Below are positions 1 to 7,766 of a stretch of 35,019 nt of DNA, in pieces; the stretch's first letter is position 1, and each line of letters begins with the position of its first letter. A model generated the notes under the pieces. The model saw nothing but the letters and a program-made list of their open reading frames with translations, did no database searches and was not told the DNA's origin. Origin of the DNA: a virus; the IMG/VR virus record IMGVR_UViG_3300028397_000006, positions 1 through 35,019 of that record. The stretch is one strand, 5' to 3'. Both the position numbers and the translations under genes were made by a program.

Positions 1-2
1 TA

Positions 3-761
3 TTAAGTAATGGACCAAGCGGTGGTGGACCAGGCGGTGGAACTAGCGGTGGTGGACCAAGTGGTGGCTTACCAGTAGGTAACAAACCTACTAAAGGTAA
101 CAATTCTGGAATAACACTGGGTATCCCAACAAAAACAGATCCTTTAGCAGGTCAAAAAGCAGCAAAGCCTGGTTATGGATTTCACCCAAATAAAGTTAAT
201 GTAGCTCAAAACATTATATATTCAAAAGGCACTAAACCAGGTAGTCAAGTTACTACAAATGTACCTTCTAAACAAAAAACAACAAACATAGGTACTAAAA
301 AGTATTCCGGTAAAAAGAGTTATGTAGACGTTTTAGGTGAATCAGGAAATTTTTCAAACCAGTCATTTGATCAGATGATGGTAGGTGCTGAAGGTAAACC
401 TCACTTCGAAGATACTCCAGAAAATAGAGAAAAGTGGAAACAATATTACAAGCCTGTAACCGAAACAAAAGGTACTCCAGGAGGAAATGCAATTGTATCT
501 GCACCAATAGACTTACCTGATGATCCAGCAGAAAAAACTACTAATGGTGAAACTACTGTAGAAACAGAAACAATTCCAGATGATAAAACAACTAAAGATA
601 ATAAGCTTGGTAACTTACCTATTGGCTCTGCAAATGTAACAAAAGGTGGCACTGGTAGAAAATCCAGTAACCCTATAAACCCTGTGTCTTTAGCAACTAG
701 TGCTTCTCAAAGTAAAGACTTCAATCTGAAGCTTAACAATCAAGCTGTTAATAAAGCTTAA
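3..761 (+). CDS. C-terminal part of a Gly-rich phage protein, 5' end outside window
   Basis: The frame is open from the first full codon at position 3 to a TAA at 759-761, so the gene starts upstream of the window. The visible 252 residues begin with a Gly/Pro/Ser-rich stretch (GGGPGGGTSGGGPSGG) that looks like a flexible linker, followed by a Lys/Thr/Asn-rich polar region without membrane segments. A late internal ATG at 375 exists, but the frame upstream of it has the same composition and no stop, so I take the whole stretch as coding. No family is recognised. It ends 11 bases before the cysteine-rich fibre-like gene, so a virion protein is a reasonable guess but not shown. Confidence 0.7.
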   Translation, partial: LSNGPSGGGPGGGTSGGGPSGGLPVGNKPTKGNNSGITLGIPTKTDPLAGQKAAKPGYGFHPNKVNVAQNIIYSKGTKPGSQVTTNVPSKQKTTNIGTKKYSGKKSYVDVLGESGNFSNQSFDQMMVGAEGKPHFEDTPENREKWKQYYKPVTETKGTPGGNAIVSAPIDLPDDPAEKTTNGETTVETETIPDDKTTKDNKLGNLPIGSANVTKGGTGRKSSNPINPVSLATSASQSKDFNLKLNNQAVNKA

Positions 762-772
762 AAAAAATTTAA

Positions 773-3763
773 ATGGCAATAATATACACATATCCAAAAC
801 TGACTAATCCTCAAGGCAATGAATTAATAGTTGTATCGGATGTAAATAATAAAAATTCAACTAGATTAATCACAATACAGTCTATAGCTGATTTAGTTCC
901 CGGAGGCGGAGGTGGTGGATGCGTGGATGCCATAACTGGTATACAAACACCAGTAGGAACATACAACGCTAACTTATGCACAACGACCTCTTTTACCTCT
1001 TCAGGTGGCAGTGTTTCAATAAGCAACACTACTGATGGAGTTAATTTTGAAACTAACTGCATAAATAACTATGTTTTAAAACCTGTGATTTGTCAAGGAC
1101 AACAATGCAACGCGTCTACAGCATCTGAAACTTGGTTGTTTAGCTGTGATTCTTCATTAAGCCAATATGCTGGAATAAATACTCCTGTTATTTTAGAAAA
1201 TAACGGATCAATAGTGCCACATTCGCAAAATAATCACCCAAACAGCCCTACTAACTGCTTTTATGTAGAATTATGGAGTCCAACTGTTTCATTAACTAGC
1301 ACTTGTCAGTCGTGTTGTGACGGAACTACACCAGAATTAAAATGTTTATATACTAAATGCTCTGGTTCAGATCCAGATATGCCATCTGATCTAACTTTTG
1401 ATAAAGTTAACGATAATTGTACTACAGGCGTTATATATGTAACTGAAACTGCTACTAACAACTCTTGTTGTTACACTTTTACAAGCGAAGTTGATGCGCC
1501 AGTAGACACTGGTTACACCTTTGTACCAGCAAGTGATTGTACACAAGCTCCTTGTGTAGATACACCGCTAATAAAGACTTGGGACATATGTCCAGATGCT
1601 TGTGATACCGGCACACTTCCATCAGTAGTATATGGTAATGACATAGAGGGAACTGGATTAGTAGTTCTTTCAAATGGTACTAGTGAAGCTTGTTATACAT
1701 TGAGAATACCTGGTACTGATGCCGATCCAACTACTGGAATAACTCAAGTATCACGCCACGACACTTTAGATTGTGACGCAGGCGTTACACAGAATAAATG
1801 TAAGAAACCTTTATTCCATTTTGTAAAATGTGTTGATGCTAATTGTAGTGGCGATAGTGCTGGCGTTTTAAATATTTATTCAGAACTAAACTTTGAAGCC
1901 TCTACTGATGACGTTGTATTATTTGAATTTGATGATAGATCATCTTGTTGTTATGTATTACAATCAGAACAAATATGTGAAAAAGTTACTGAAGGTATAA
2001 ATTTTGCCACTGCTACAAAGGTTGAAGGTTTAGATCCATGTGCAAGTGAAGCTTGTGGTGAGGATCCACCTCCAGCTGAAAAATGGATATATAATAGCTG
2101 TTCAGGAGGATGTGATCCAATAGTTTCAACGAATGCATTACACACGCCAGGAATTGATTTATCTATGTGGTGGAACTGCTGTTATTATCAAATACCAGCA
2201 AATCCTGAAGCAACAGTTTTGGCAGATTCTGGAATATCTACTGAGGATATTATTAAAAGTGGTTTAAATTGTGAATCATTATTAGGTTTCAATCAAATAG
2301 AGTGGACAAAATGTGGTGACCCATCTACTAAAATATATACTGGTTGTTGTAATACTCAAGATACTTTACGTTTAGGTTTTGTTGCAAAAGGTTTTAGCGG
2401 ACCAGCTGGTTGTTATGAAATAACAGGCTTAGATAAAGAACAAGACACTTCACCATGTGATAACATCATTGCAACAAATTGTGAAGATGAAGACTGTAAC
2501 ACTACTCCAGAACAGTTTAAATGGCAGCAAAGACTTTGCGGTGATACTCCATGGACAGATGTAAGTACAGATTACTCTAATGACGCACCTGACTTAAACA
2601 CAATCTACACATTTGAAGGTTCAGAAAATTGTTTTGAAATTCAAAAAGTAGTTGGAATTCCTAGTGGACCTGCTGGTCAATCTATCTTGTCCGGCCCATA
2701 TAGTGGCACTAGAGATGAATCAGCTTGTCAGTGTTGTAATAATAAAGACAACCTTCAATATACTCAATGCTCAAGTTCTACTTTACCAGGCTGCGGAAAT
2801 TTAGATCAAACTATCGTATTGAGTATTCCTCCTTCTCCTAGTGGCCCACCAAATACTTTACTTGTTCAACAAAATGAAACAGGCGACACTTGTTGTTATG
2901 AATTAGATGGCAGTACTTGTGCAGATATAACAGCTGGTTATTCGATATCGAATGTACCTCAGGATTGTAATGACGAGCTATGTTTAGATGAACCACCAGT
3001 TAATAACTATGTTCTTAAAAAATGTACTGACTCTACTTTACCTGGATGCGCGGAAATGCTTGGTGAATTAGTTACCTCTTCTTTTTCCACAGCTGGTACT
3101 GTAGTTTTAGTAACCAATACTATTACTGGTCGTACTTGTTGCTATGAATATCAAAGCGGTACTACTACAGCTAATCCAACAGCAAATCATACGATTGGAG
3201 CAGCTCTCGCCAGTGGATGTGGGGATGAACAATGTTTAGATGATCCACCGGTTACTAACAGTGTTGTTAGGAAGTGTGGCACCTCTACTTTACCAGGGTG
3301 TGAAGATATGCAAGAAGAGATAGTTCTTTCTGGAGTTTCTGCTAATTCTACAGTACTAGTAAAAAATCAAGATGGATTATATTGCTGTTACTTTTGGACA
3401 AATTCTACTAATAATGCTCCTACGGTAGGTTATGCAGTTGAGCAAGTTCTCACAGATTGTGATGATGAAAACTGTCAGGGTTCGGGTTCTGGAACTAAAT
3501 ATGTATATGAAAAATGTCCGGCAGATCCATCAGAACCATCTAGATCTTGTGACTCAATGCCACCATCAGTTATAATAGAAATTCCTAGTGGAGGGGCAGT
3601 ACTACAAAACGTGGTGATTGAAAGCAACCTTGGAGATCAATGCTGTTATTCTACAAATCAAGAGCCAACAGTTGACCCTGTAAGTAATGGCTATTTCATA
3701 GTCTCACCTTTAACTGATTGCTCTAGTGAGTCATTATTGGGCGCTGGGTGTATTGGAGGTTAA
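773..3763 (+). CDS. Large cysteine-rich modular protein, probable fibre/adhesin
   Basis: A 996-residue protein without signal peptide or membrane segment. Residues 5-43 (PKLTNPQGNE ... LIVVSD ... TRLITIQSIADL) resemble the short N-terminal virion-anchoring module of many phage fibres and the start of the collagen-like protein at 9906. A Gly-rich hinge follows (PGGGGGG, about residues 43-49). From about residue 160 on there are roughly 11 related modules of 70-87 residues. Each has a Lys/Cys strand near its start, a hydrophobic strand, a CCY or xCY/xCF core and a DC....C.D.PP-like connector. CCY occurs seven times. This suggests small beta domains held by disulfides or metal. The role as receptor-binding or decoration protein is inferred from architecture and position; no family was recognised. 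Confidence 0.75.
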   Translation: MAIIYTYPKLTNPQGNELIVVSDVNNKNSTRLITIQSIADLVPGGGGGGCVDAITGIQTPVGTYNANLCTTTSFTSSGGSVSISNTTDGVNFETNCINNYVLKPVICQGQQCNASTASETWLFSCDSSLSQYAGINTPVILENNGSIVPHSQNNHPNSPTNCFYVELWSPTVSLTSTCQSCCDGTTPELKCLYTKCSGSDPDMPSDLTFDKVNDNCTTGVIYVTETATNNSCCYTFTSEVDAPVDTGYTFVPASDCTQAPCVDTPLIKTWDICPDACDTGTLPSVVYGNDIEGTGLVVLSNGTSEACYTLRIPGTDADPTTGITQVSRHDTLDCDAGVTQNKCKKPLFHFVKCVDANCSGDSAGVLNIYSELNFEASTDDVVLFEFDDRSSCCYVLQSEQICEKVTEGINFATATKVEGLDPCASEACGEDPPPAEKWIYNSCSGGCDPIVSTNALHTPGIDLSMWWNCCYYQIPANPEATVLADSGISTEDIIKSGLNCESLLGFNQIEWTKCGDPSTKIYTGCCNTQDTLRLGFVAKGFSGPAGCYEITGLDKEQDTSPCDNIIATNCEDEDCNTTPEQFKWQQRLCGDTPWTDVSTDYSNDAPDLNTIYTFEGSENCFEIQKVVGIPSGPAGQSILSGPYSGTRDESACQCCNNKDNLQYTQCSSSTLPGCGNLDQTIVLSIPPSPSGPPNTLLVQQNETGDTCCYELDGSTCADITAGYSISNVPQDCNDELCLDEPPVNNYVLKKCTDSTLPGCAEMLGELVTSSFSTAGTVVLVTNTITGRTCCYEYQSGTTTANPTANHTIGAALASGCGDEQCLDDPPVTNSVVRKCGTSTLPGCEDMQEEIVLSGVSANSTVLVKNQDGLYCCYFWTNSTNNAPTVGYAVEQVLTDCDDENCQGSGSGTKYVYEKCPADPSEPSRSCDSMPPSVIIEIPSGGAVLQNVVIESNLGDQCCYSTNQEPTVDPVSNGYFIVSPLTDCSSESLLGAGCIGG
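1250..3665 (+). repeat. Eleven diverged cysteine-rich protein modules
   Basis: The CCY/xCY/xCF core codons recur near 1257, 1464, 1690, 1947, 2178, 2410, 2628, 2890, 3137, 3382 and 3641, at spacings of about 207-262 bases. The last four modules are the most alike, sharing LPGC, CCYE and DC..E.C.D.PP segments, which points to recent duplication at the 3' end of the gene. Confidence 0.7.
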
Positions 3764-3768
3764 TAAAT

Positions 3769-3782
3769 AATATTTAAATATT
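3769..3782. other. 14-bp perfect palindrome
   Basis: AATATTTAAATATT equals its own reverse complement. It lies just after the stop of the cysteine-rich gene. AT-rich palindromes arise easily by chance, but this one is the first of three consecutive dyads in an 84-base gap. Confidence 0.4.
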
Positions 3783-3797
3783 CTACAAACCGTAGAA
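3781..3797. other. Short hairpin, 6-bp stem and 5-nt loop
   Basis: TTCTAC and GTAGAA flank the loop AAACC. No T-tract follows, so this is not a convincing intrinsic terminator; a protein-binding dyad or RNA stem are alternatives. Confidence 0.4.
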
Positions 3798-3804
3798 AAC
3801 CAAA

Positions 3805-3824
3805 CTATCATGTGATAGTATAAT
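3805..3824 (+). promoter_or_regulatory. Candidate phage promoter/operator, copy 1 (dyad plus TATAAT)
   Basis: A dyad CTATCA-TG-TGATAG is followed directly by TATAAT at 3819-3824, 23 bases before the ATG at 3848. The 18 bases 3806-3823 match 11043-11060 at 17 of 18 positions, and both copies sit exactly 41 bases (counted from their ATCA) before a start codon. The same placement in two intergenic gaps supports a real control site upstream of the chaperonin/lysis block. Whether it acts as promoter, operator or mRNA leader cannot be told from sequence. Confidence 0.55.
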
Positions 3825-3847
3825 AATAACCATATAAAAAATAAACC

Positions 3848-4132
3848 ATGACATTTTTATATACCAGCGGCTTTGCAGCTGCTACACGACCAGATCAGAG
3901 AGTGATTGACATTTGGAAGTACATAACCGAAAAGAAAAATTGGAGAATTGTGCAATTACCAAATGGGTTTTTTCAAACCGAATACTTGAATCCAGAAACT
4001 GAACAATGGACTGACGTAACTAGAAGAGAAACGATGGATGGAGCTGAAGCTGCTATTAACGGATCTATAGAGCATTACGCTAAGAAGTTAGAGTTTTTAA
4101 AAGGACCAAAAGTAGTTAAAACTTTCGAGTAA
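3848..4132 (+). CDS. Small hypothetical protein upstream of groEL
   Basis: A 94-residue soluble protein, slightly basic and rich in aromatic residues (WKYITEKKNW, NGFFQTEYLNPETEQWTDV). The ATG lies 41 bases after the ATCA of the regulatory dyad and is the first gene of the putative transcription unit that continues into groEL 26 bases downstream. The order of short beta strands and a helix (MDGAEAAINGSIEHYAKKL, residues about 63-81) suggests a compact alpha/beta fold. I do not recognise a family. Its place at the head of the chaperonin operon may hint at a role in virion maturation or regulation, but nothing in the sequence proves that. Confidence 0.7.
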   Translation: MTFLYTSGFAAATRPDQRVIDIWKYITEKKNWRIVQLPNGFFQTEYLNPETEQWTDVTRRETMDGAEAAINGSIEHYAKKLEFLKGPKVVKTFE

Positions 4133-4158
4133 AAATAAATATAATTTAATTTAATAAA

Positions 4159-5715
4159 ATGAGTGAAACAATAGTTAAGCATTTAAACTTCGGTGATGAT
4201 GCTAGAAATAAGATATTCTCAGGAATTGAAAAACTCACTAAAGCTGTTAGCTCCACATTAGGAGCTAGCGGCAAGTGTGTTATAATGGAGGATAACGCAG
4301 GTAAACCAATAATAACCAAAGATGGTGTAACAGTTGCAGATACTATTACATTGTTAGATCCTGTTGAAAACATGGGTGCTAGACTTTTAAAAGAAGCAGC
4401 TCAAAGAACAGTTAAAGACGCAGGTGACGGAACAACAACAGCCACTATACTAGCTAAAGCTATATTAGATGAAGCTTACAAACACGACAAGGCAGATACA
4501 TTAAGAAATATTAAAGAAGGTATAAATCAAGGTGTAGAAAATGTTGTCAACTACTTGCAGAAAAAAAGTAAAAAAGTTAGTGGTAAAAAAATTGATCAAG
4601 TTGCTACTATATCAGCTAATAACGATAGTACACTTGGTAAAATAATAGGTGAAGCGTTTAGACTCGTAGATAGTACAGGTGTTGTTATGATGGAAACAAA
4701 CGACGACACTACTACAGTGGTTGAAGTGGTAGATGGCGCTCAATATGAAAAAGGATTATTAAATACACATTTTGTAAATAATAAAGAGAAAAACTCATGT
4801 GAGCTAGATAACCCTTACGTATTATTAATAGAGAATAGTATTGAAAATGTAAGGCAGATACAAAGTGTTTTAGAATTTATAATAAGAACCAATAAAAGCT
4901 TATTAATAATAGGAGACGCTGAGCCATCTGTAGTTTCTGCACTGGCTATGAACAGGGTAAAAGGTAATATAAAGGTTAACATAATAAGTGCGCCTACACA
5001 CGGTGTAAACAAACAAGTAACATTAGAAGACTTAGCTTTGATTACAGGCGCAACTTTAATAAACGAAGACCTAGGTGATGACATGGACATGCTCACTGAA
5101 GAGCATTTAGGTAGATGTAAAAAATCTACAACTACTCAAAGTGAAACTATACTGCAGCTTGAAGATTTTAATGATGAAATTAAAAAAGTTATAGAAGTTA
5201 TAAAAGACAAGTTGAAAAAGGAGAATAATCCAAATAAAATAGTTGCTTTAGAAAAAAGATTAGCTAGATTATCAGGTAAGGTAGCAGTTGTGAAAGTAGG
5301 AGCTAACTCAGAAGTAGAATTAAAAGAAAAAAGAGATAGAGTTGAAGATGCTATTTGTGCTACAAAAGCCGCTATAAAAGAAGGTATAGTACCAGGAGGC
5401 GGGATTGCTTTGTTGAATGCAGCAAACAAGCTTGAACCTAATAATATAGGAGAGGAAGTTCTATATTGTGCTATTAAAAAACCTTTTTTAGTTATACTAG
5501 AAAATGCTGGTATAACTGATTATAGCGCTCCAGATAACGAAGGCGAAGGTTTAAACGTGGTTACAGGAAAAACGGTGGATATGGTAAAAGCCGGAATAAT
5601 AGATCCTTTACTCGTAACAAAAAGTGCTTTACAAAACGCGGCTTCTGTGGCTACAACTATATTATCTACCGATTGTGTAATCAATAATTTAAGAGCAAAT
5701 GAAAGCGGTAGGTAA
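4159..5715 (+). CDS. groEL: Phage GroEL-type chaperonin (Cpn60)
   Basis: A 518-residue group I chaperonin. The ATPase core is intact: TLGASGK (33-39) replaces the usual TLGPKG, D55 lies in TKDGVTVA, D90 in AGDGTTTAT, PGGGIAL follows RVEDA (the catalytic Asp equivalent to E. coli D398), and the nucleotide-site Asp is seen in GIIDP. It lacks the C-terminal GGM-repeat tail, which explains much of the shortfall from the usual 545 or so residues. In the apical domain, residues that bind substrate and GroES in E. coli differ: Y199 and Y203 correspond to Leu and His (GLLNTHF), L234 to Gln, V263 to Ala and V264 to Met; L237 and F204 are kept. It overlaps groES downstream by 17 bases. It probably folds capsid or tail proteins in the host cytoplasm. 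Confidence 0.96.
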   Translation: MSETIVKHLNFGDDARNKIFSGIEKLTKAVSSTLGASGKCVIMEDNAGKPIITKDGVTVADTITLLDPVENMGARLLKEAAQRTVKDAGDGTTTATILAKAILDEAYKHDKADTLRNIKEGINQGVENVVNYLQKKSKKVSGKKIDQVATISANNDSTLGKIIGEAFRLVDSTGVVMMETNDDTTTVVEVVDGAQYEKGLLNTHFVNNKEKNSCELDNPYVLLIENSIENVRQIQSVLEFIIRTNKSLLIIGDAEPSVVSALAMNRVKGNIKVNIISAPTHGVNKQVTLEDLALITGATLINEDLGDDMDMLTEEHLGRCKKSTTTQSETILQLEDFNDEIKKVIEVIKDKLKKENNPNKIVALEKRLARLSGKVAVVKVGANSEVELKEKRDRVEDAICATKAAIKEGIVPGGGIALLNAANKLEPNNIGEEVLYCAIKKPFLVILENAGITDYSAPDNEGEGLNVVTGKTVDMVKAGIIDPLLVTKSALQNAASVATTILSTDCVINNLRANESGR

Positions 5716-5959
5716 ATATATAATTATAACAGATGTTGAGGAAAAAACAAAAGAAACTAAAGGTGGTTTACTTTTGTCATCCAAACAAAGAGAAGATATT
5801 AGATATAGACAGGCTAGAGTACTTGAAATAGGCACCGAAGTTGTAGGTGTCAAAAAAGATGATAAAATTTATTTTGATCGTCATGCTGGTTTTGACATAG
5901 AGATAGACAGTGATATATATAAGGTGATTAAAGATTCTGACGTTGTTATAGTAATATGA
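5699..5959 (+). CDS. groES: GroES-like co-chaperonin (Cpn10)
   Basis: An 86-residue protein, slightly shorter than the roughly 97 residues of cellular GroES. The N-terminal strand GKYIIITDVEEKTKE precedes a mobile-loop-like segment GGLLLSS (22-28), matching the GGIVLTG loop whose hydrophobic triplet docks on GroEL. The second half has the RGEVLAVG-like strand ARVLEIG, the VGDIVIF-like KKDDKIYFDR and the closing strand SDVVIVI. The ATG lies within the last codons of groEL (17-base overlap) and the stop overlaps the next start (ATGA), so translation is probably coupled. The order groEL then groES is the reverse of the usual bacterial operon. It should form the lid of the phage GroEL; partnership with host GroEL is an alternative. 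Confidence 0.85.
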   Translation: MKAVGKYIIITDVEEKTKETKGGLLLSSKQREDIRYRQARVLEIGTEVVGVKKDDKIYFDRHAGFDIEIDSDIYKVIKDSDVVIVI

Positions 5960-6381
5960 GGCTAACAGCATCTGATCTAAGAGATTTAAATATACTTAAA
6001 CATTATAGAATAATACGCAAATGGGCTTGTAAAACAAACAAGTTAAATGATGCGGATCTGGAACTTTTAATTTATTTAGACTCGTTAAAGTTATTTACAA
6101 AACATGATTTTAAACAAGGTACGTACTCCTACAGTTGGGATAATAGGCGCTGGAACAGATTGTTAAAGAGTGGTTGGATAGTAGTTTGGAGAGAACGAAA
6201 CAGAACAACACAGAAATACAATATTTATAAAGTATCCGTAAAGTGTAAACAGCTAATAAGTCGTATGTACCGTATTATGTTAGGCGAAGAAGATATGCCT
6301 ATTAATAAATTAAAAAACAACTATATGGATGTAGTTTTAAAAACTTCCATACTAAACGTAAACAAAGATAAAACAAGATAA
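5956..6381 (+). CDS. Winged-helix-like hypothetical protein
   Basis: A 141-residue basic protein whose start overlaps the groES stop by four bases (ATGA). Residues 33-50 are helical (DADLELLIYLDSLKLFTK), 62-75 form a candidate recognition helix (DNRRWNRLLKSGWI), and 76-95 look like a beta wing (VVWRERNRTT..YNIYKVS), an arrangement seen in MarR-like winged-helix DNA-binding proteins. The C-terminal helix (KQLISRMYRIML) could dimerise. A transcription regulator of the phage late genes is possible; a small structural protein is the alternative. The domain call rests on pattern only. Confidence 0.65.
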   Translation: MRLTASDLRDLNILKHYRIIRKWACKTNKLNDADLELLIYLDSLKLFTKHDFKQGTYSYSWDNRRWNRLLKSGWIVVWRERNRTTQKYNIYKVSVKCKQLISRMYRIMLGEEDMPINKLKNNYMDVVLKTSILNVNKDKTR

Positions 6382-6383
6382 TT

Positions 6384-6620
6384 ATGGCTATGATAACTCA
6401 AGTTAATGGTAAAACATTAAACACTATTGATTCACAATACGCAACTGGCCAAGCCGCTGTACCAGCTGGACTTAGCTCTGCTGATAGTGCTCAAATATCT
6501 GGTATTGCTGGAAATATAAGCGCAGCACCAGGAGTTACGGGTGGAATTAATCCAAATACAAATGTTGTTGTACCTGGAAATACTCCAGTTGGACTAGGAG
6601 ACATTAATCAACTAACTTAA
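6384..6620 (+). CDS. Small Gly/Ala/Pro-rich hypothetical protein
   Basis: A 78-residue protein of low complexity: Ala, Gly, Pro, Asn and Ser dominate, with no Cys, no Trp and no membrane segment. Its start lies two bases after the preceding stop, which suits an operon member. The composition resembles short virion decoration or linker proteins in phages, but no family is recognised. The regular codon structure and tight packing make it likely a real gene. Confidence 0.65.
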   Translation: MAMITQVNGKTLNTIDSQYATGQAAVPAGLSSADSAQISGIAGNISAAPGVTGGINPNTNVVVPGNTPVGLGDINQLT

Positions 6621-6630
6621 TTAAAATAAG

Positions 6631-6810
6631 ATGCCAGAATACGGAAAAAAGCAAGTTCCAGCAGGAATGAAAAAAAATTGTAATCCTAATTACTTTAAAC
6701 CAATGGGAGAAAGATCTATGGAGTCTAGAATGACTACGGTTAAGACAGATTTAAAAATTGAAAACCTTGAATACAAGGGAAATGCTGTAATTAGAGCAAA
6801 TAAAGGATAA
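6631..6810 (+). CDS. Small basic hypothetical protein
   Basis: A 59-residue protein from an ATG at 6631 to a TAA at 6808-6810, beginning MPEYGKKQVPAGMKKN. It is Lys- and Met-rich with one Cys at residue 17 and a short beta-like C-terminal half (TDLKIENLEYKGNAVIRANK). It follows its neighbour by ten bases and its stop overlaps the next ATG (TAATG), which supports both genes. The function is unknown; small basic proteins of this kind are frequent in marine phage lysis/structural regions. Confidence 0.6.
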   Translation: MPEYGKKQVPAGMKKNCNPNYFKPMGERSMESRMTTVKTDLKIENLEYKGNAVIRANKG

Positions 6811-6965
6811 TGGAAGACATTAAATTATACTTATTAAATGCAGGAGCTTTTGGCATAACAATGATGGATTGGTTAGAGCCTGCGTTAAAAATAATGTTGC
6901 TTATTTTAACAATTGGTTATACTGTTCATAAATGGGCATTACTACATAAGAAAAACAACCCATGA
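6810..6965 (+). CDS. Putative single-span holin
   Basis: A 51-residue membrane protein. Residues 6-19 form a mildly hydrophobic stretch (LYLLNAGAFGITMM), about 22-39 form a transmembrane helix (LEPALKIMLLILTIGYTV), and the tail is positively charged (HKWALLHKKNNP). Its start overlaps the upstream stop by one base and its stop overlaps the amidase start (ATGA), so holin and endolysin-type amidase are translationally coupled. Small size, one or two membrane spans, a cationic C-terminus and this position fit a holin that opens the inner membrane. A different small membrane protein cannot be excluded, and another holin candidate lies at 8402. Confidence 0.65.
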   Translation: MEDIKLYLLNAGAFGITMMDWLEPALKIMLLILTIGYTVHKWALLHKKNNP

Positions 6966-7375
6966 GAAGTATAAACGAAATTATAGTACATTGCTCTGCT
7001 ACTAGAGAAGGTCAAGACATACCAGTTGAAACAATAAAAGAGTGGCACGTAGACGGTAGAGGATGGACAGACATAGGTTACCATTTTTATATAGAATTAG
7101 ATGGTACTATTAAAAAAGGTAGAGATATAGATAAAACAGGAGCTCATTGCAAAGGGCACAATCGTAATTCTATAGGAATTTGTTATTGCGGTGGTGTAGA
7201 GAGCGATGGTAAGACACCAAAGGATACTAGAACAGAAACACAAAAAGAAAGCTTGTTACACGTCCTTAAAACATTAATGGCGATGTTCCCGCTTGCTACT
7301 ATTTATTCACACAATGAGTTTGCTAATAAAGCATGCCCATCATTTGATGCGACGAAGGAATATGAAGATCTCTGA
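6962..7375 (+). CDS. N-acetylmuramoyl-L-alanine amidase, T7-lysozyme type
   Basis: A 137-residue zinc amidase of the Amidase_2 (PGRP/T7 gp3.5) family that cuts the bond between MurNAc and the stem peptide in peptidoglycan. Zinc ligands are H10 (VHCSAT), H117 (YSHNE) and C125 (KACPSFD). The catalytic Tyr and Lys of T7 lysozyme match Y40 (GYHFYIE) and K123. The central GRDIDKTGAHCKGHNRNSIGICYCGG segment follows T7 lysozyme closely. There is no signal peptide, so release depends on a holin; the upstream putative holin overlaps it by four bases. T7 lysozyme also binds and inhibits T7 RNA polymerase; no phage RNA polymerase is visible here, so that role is untested. Confidence 0.93.
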   Translation: MRSINEIIVHCSATREGQDIPVETIKEWHVDGRGWTDIGYHFYIELDGTIKKGRDIDKTGAHCKGHNRNSIGICYCGGVESDGKTPKDTRTETQKESLLHVLKTLMAMFPLATIYSHNEFANKACPSFDATKEYEDL

Positions 7376-7763
7376 GAACACTGAGTTTAAGATTGATATA
7401 AAAACTGTAATTGGAATAATAATGTTTACTACTACAATAGTAGGTATGTATTATACATTACAAGAGGATATAGCAGAAGCTAAAACTTTACCACCAGTTG
7501 AAGTATCTCGTTTAGAGTATGAACTAAAAGAAGAGTGGAATGAAAAAATGATTATAGATTTAAGTGAAAGAGTTAATATGCTTGAGCAAATTGACGATGT
7601 TGCTTTTGAAGAAATAAGTATTCTTTCAACTTTAATAAAAGATGGTACTGAAAGTGATGGTAAGTTAGAGGAACTTAACAGACAACTAGAAGCTTTACAA
7701 AATAAAAAACCAAAAGTAATAGTTAAAGAAATTAAAGTAGATAAAAAAGGTAGAAAATTATAA
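7362..7763 (+). CDS. Membrane-anchored coiled-coil protein, putative inner-membrane spanin
   Basis: A 133-residue protein read from the ATG at 7362 (MKISENTEF). A longer reading from 7293 would lie almost wholly inside the amidase gene and adds an implausible His/Leu-rich leader. Residues 15-33 form one transmembrane helix, followed by a long charged helix (about 37-120) with heptad-like Leu/Ile spacing and a Lys-rich end. This N-in, periplasmic coiled-coil layout and the 14-base overlap with the amidase match an Rz-like i-spanin that helps disrupt the outer membrane of a Gram-negative host. No separate lipoprotein o-spanin was found, which keeps the call tentative. Confidence 0.6.
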   Translation: MKISENTEFKIDIKTVIGIIMFTTTIVGMYYTLQEDIAEAKTLPPVEVSRLEYELKEEWNEKMIIDLSERVNMLEQIDDVAFEEISILSTLIKDGTESDGKLEELNRQLEALQNKKPKVIVKEIKVDKKGRKL

Positions 7764-7766
7764 CTC

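Noticed and set aside
4815-5429. Minus-strand open frames of 93-97 codons inside groEL
   Set aside because: They are antisense shadows of a strongly conserved gene and have no start context or family.
7293-7361. Longer N-terminus for the spanin-like protein from 7293
   Set aside because: The extension lies inside the amidase gene and gives a His/Leu/Arg-rich leader without a sensible fold; the ATG at 7362 directly precedes the expected cytoplasmic tail and membrane span.
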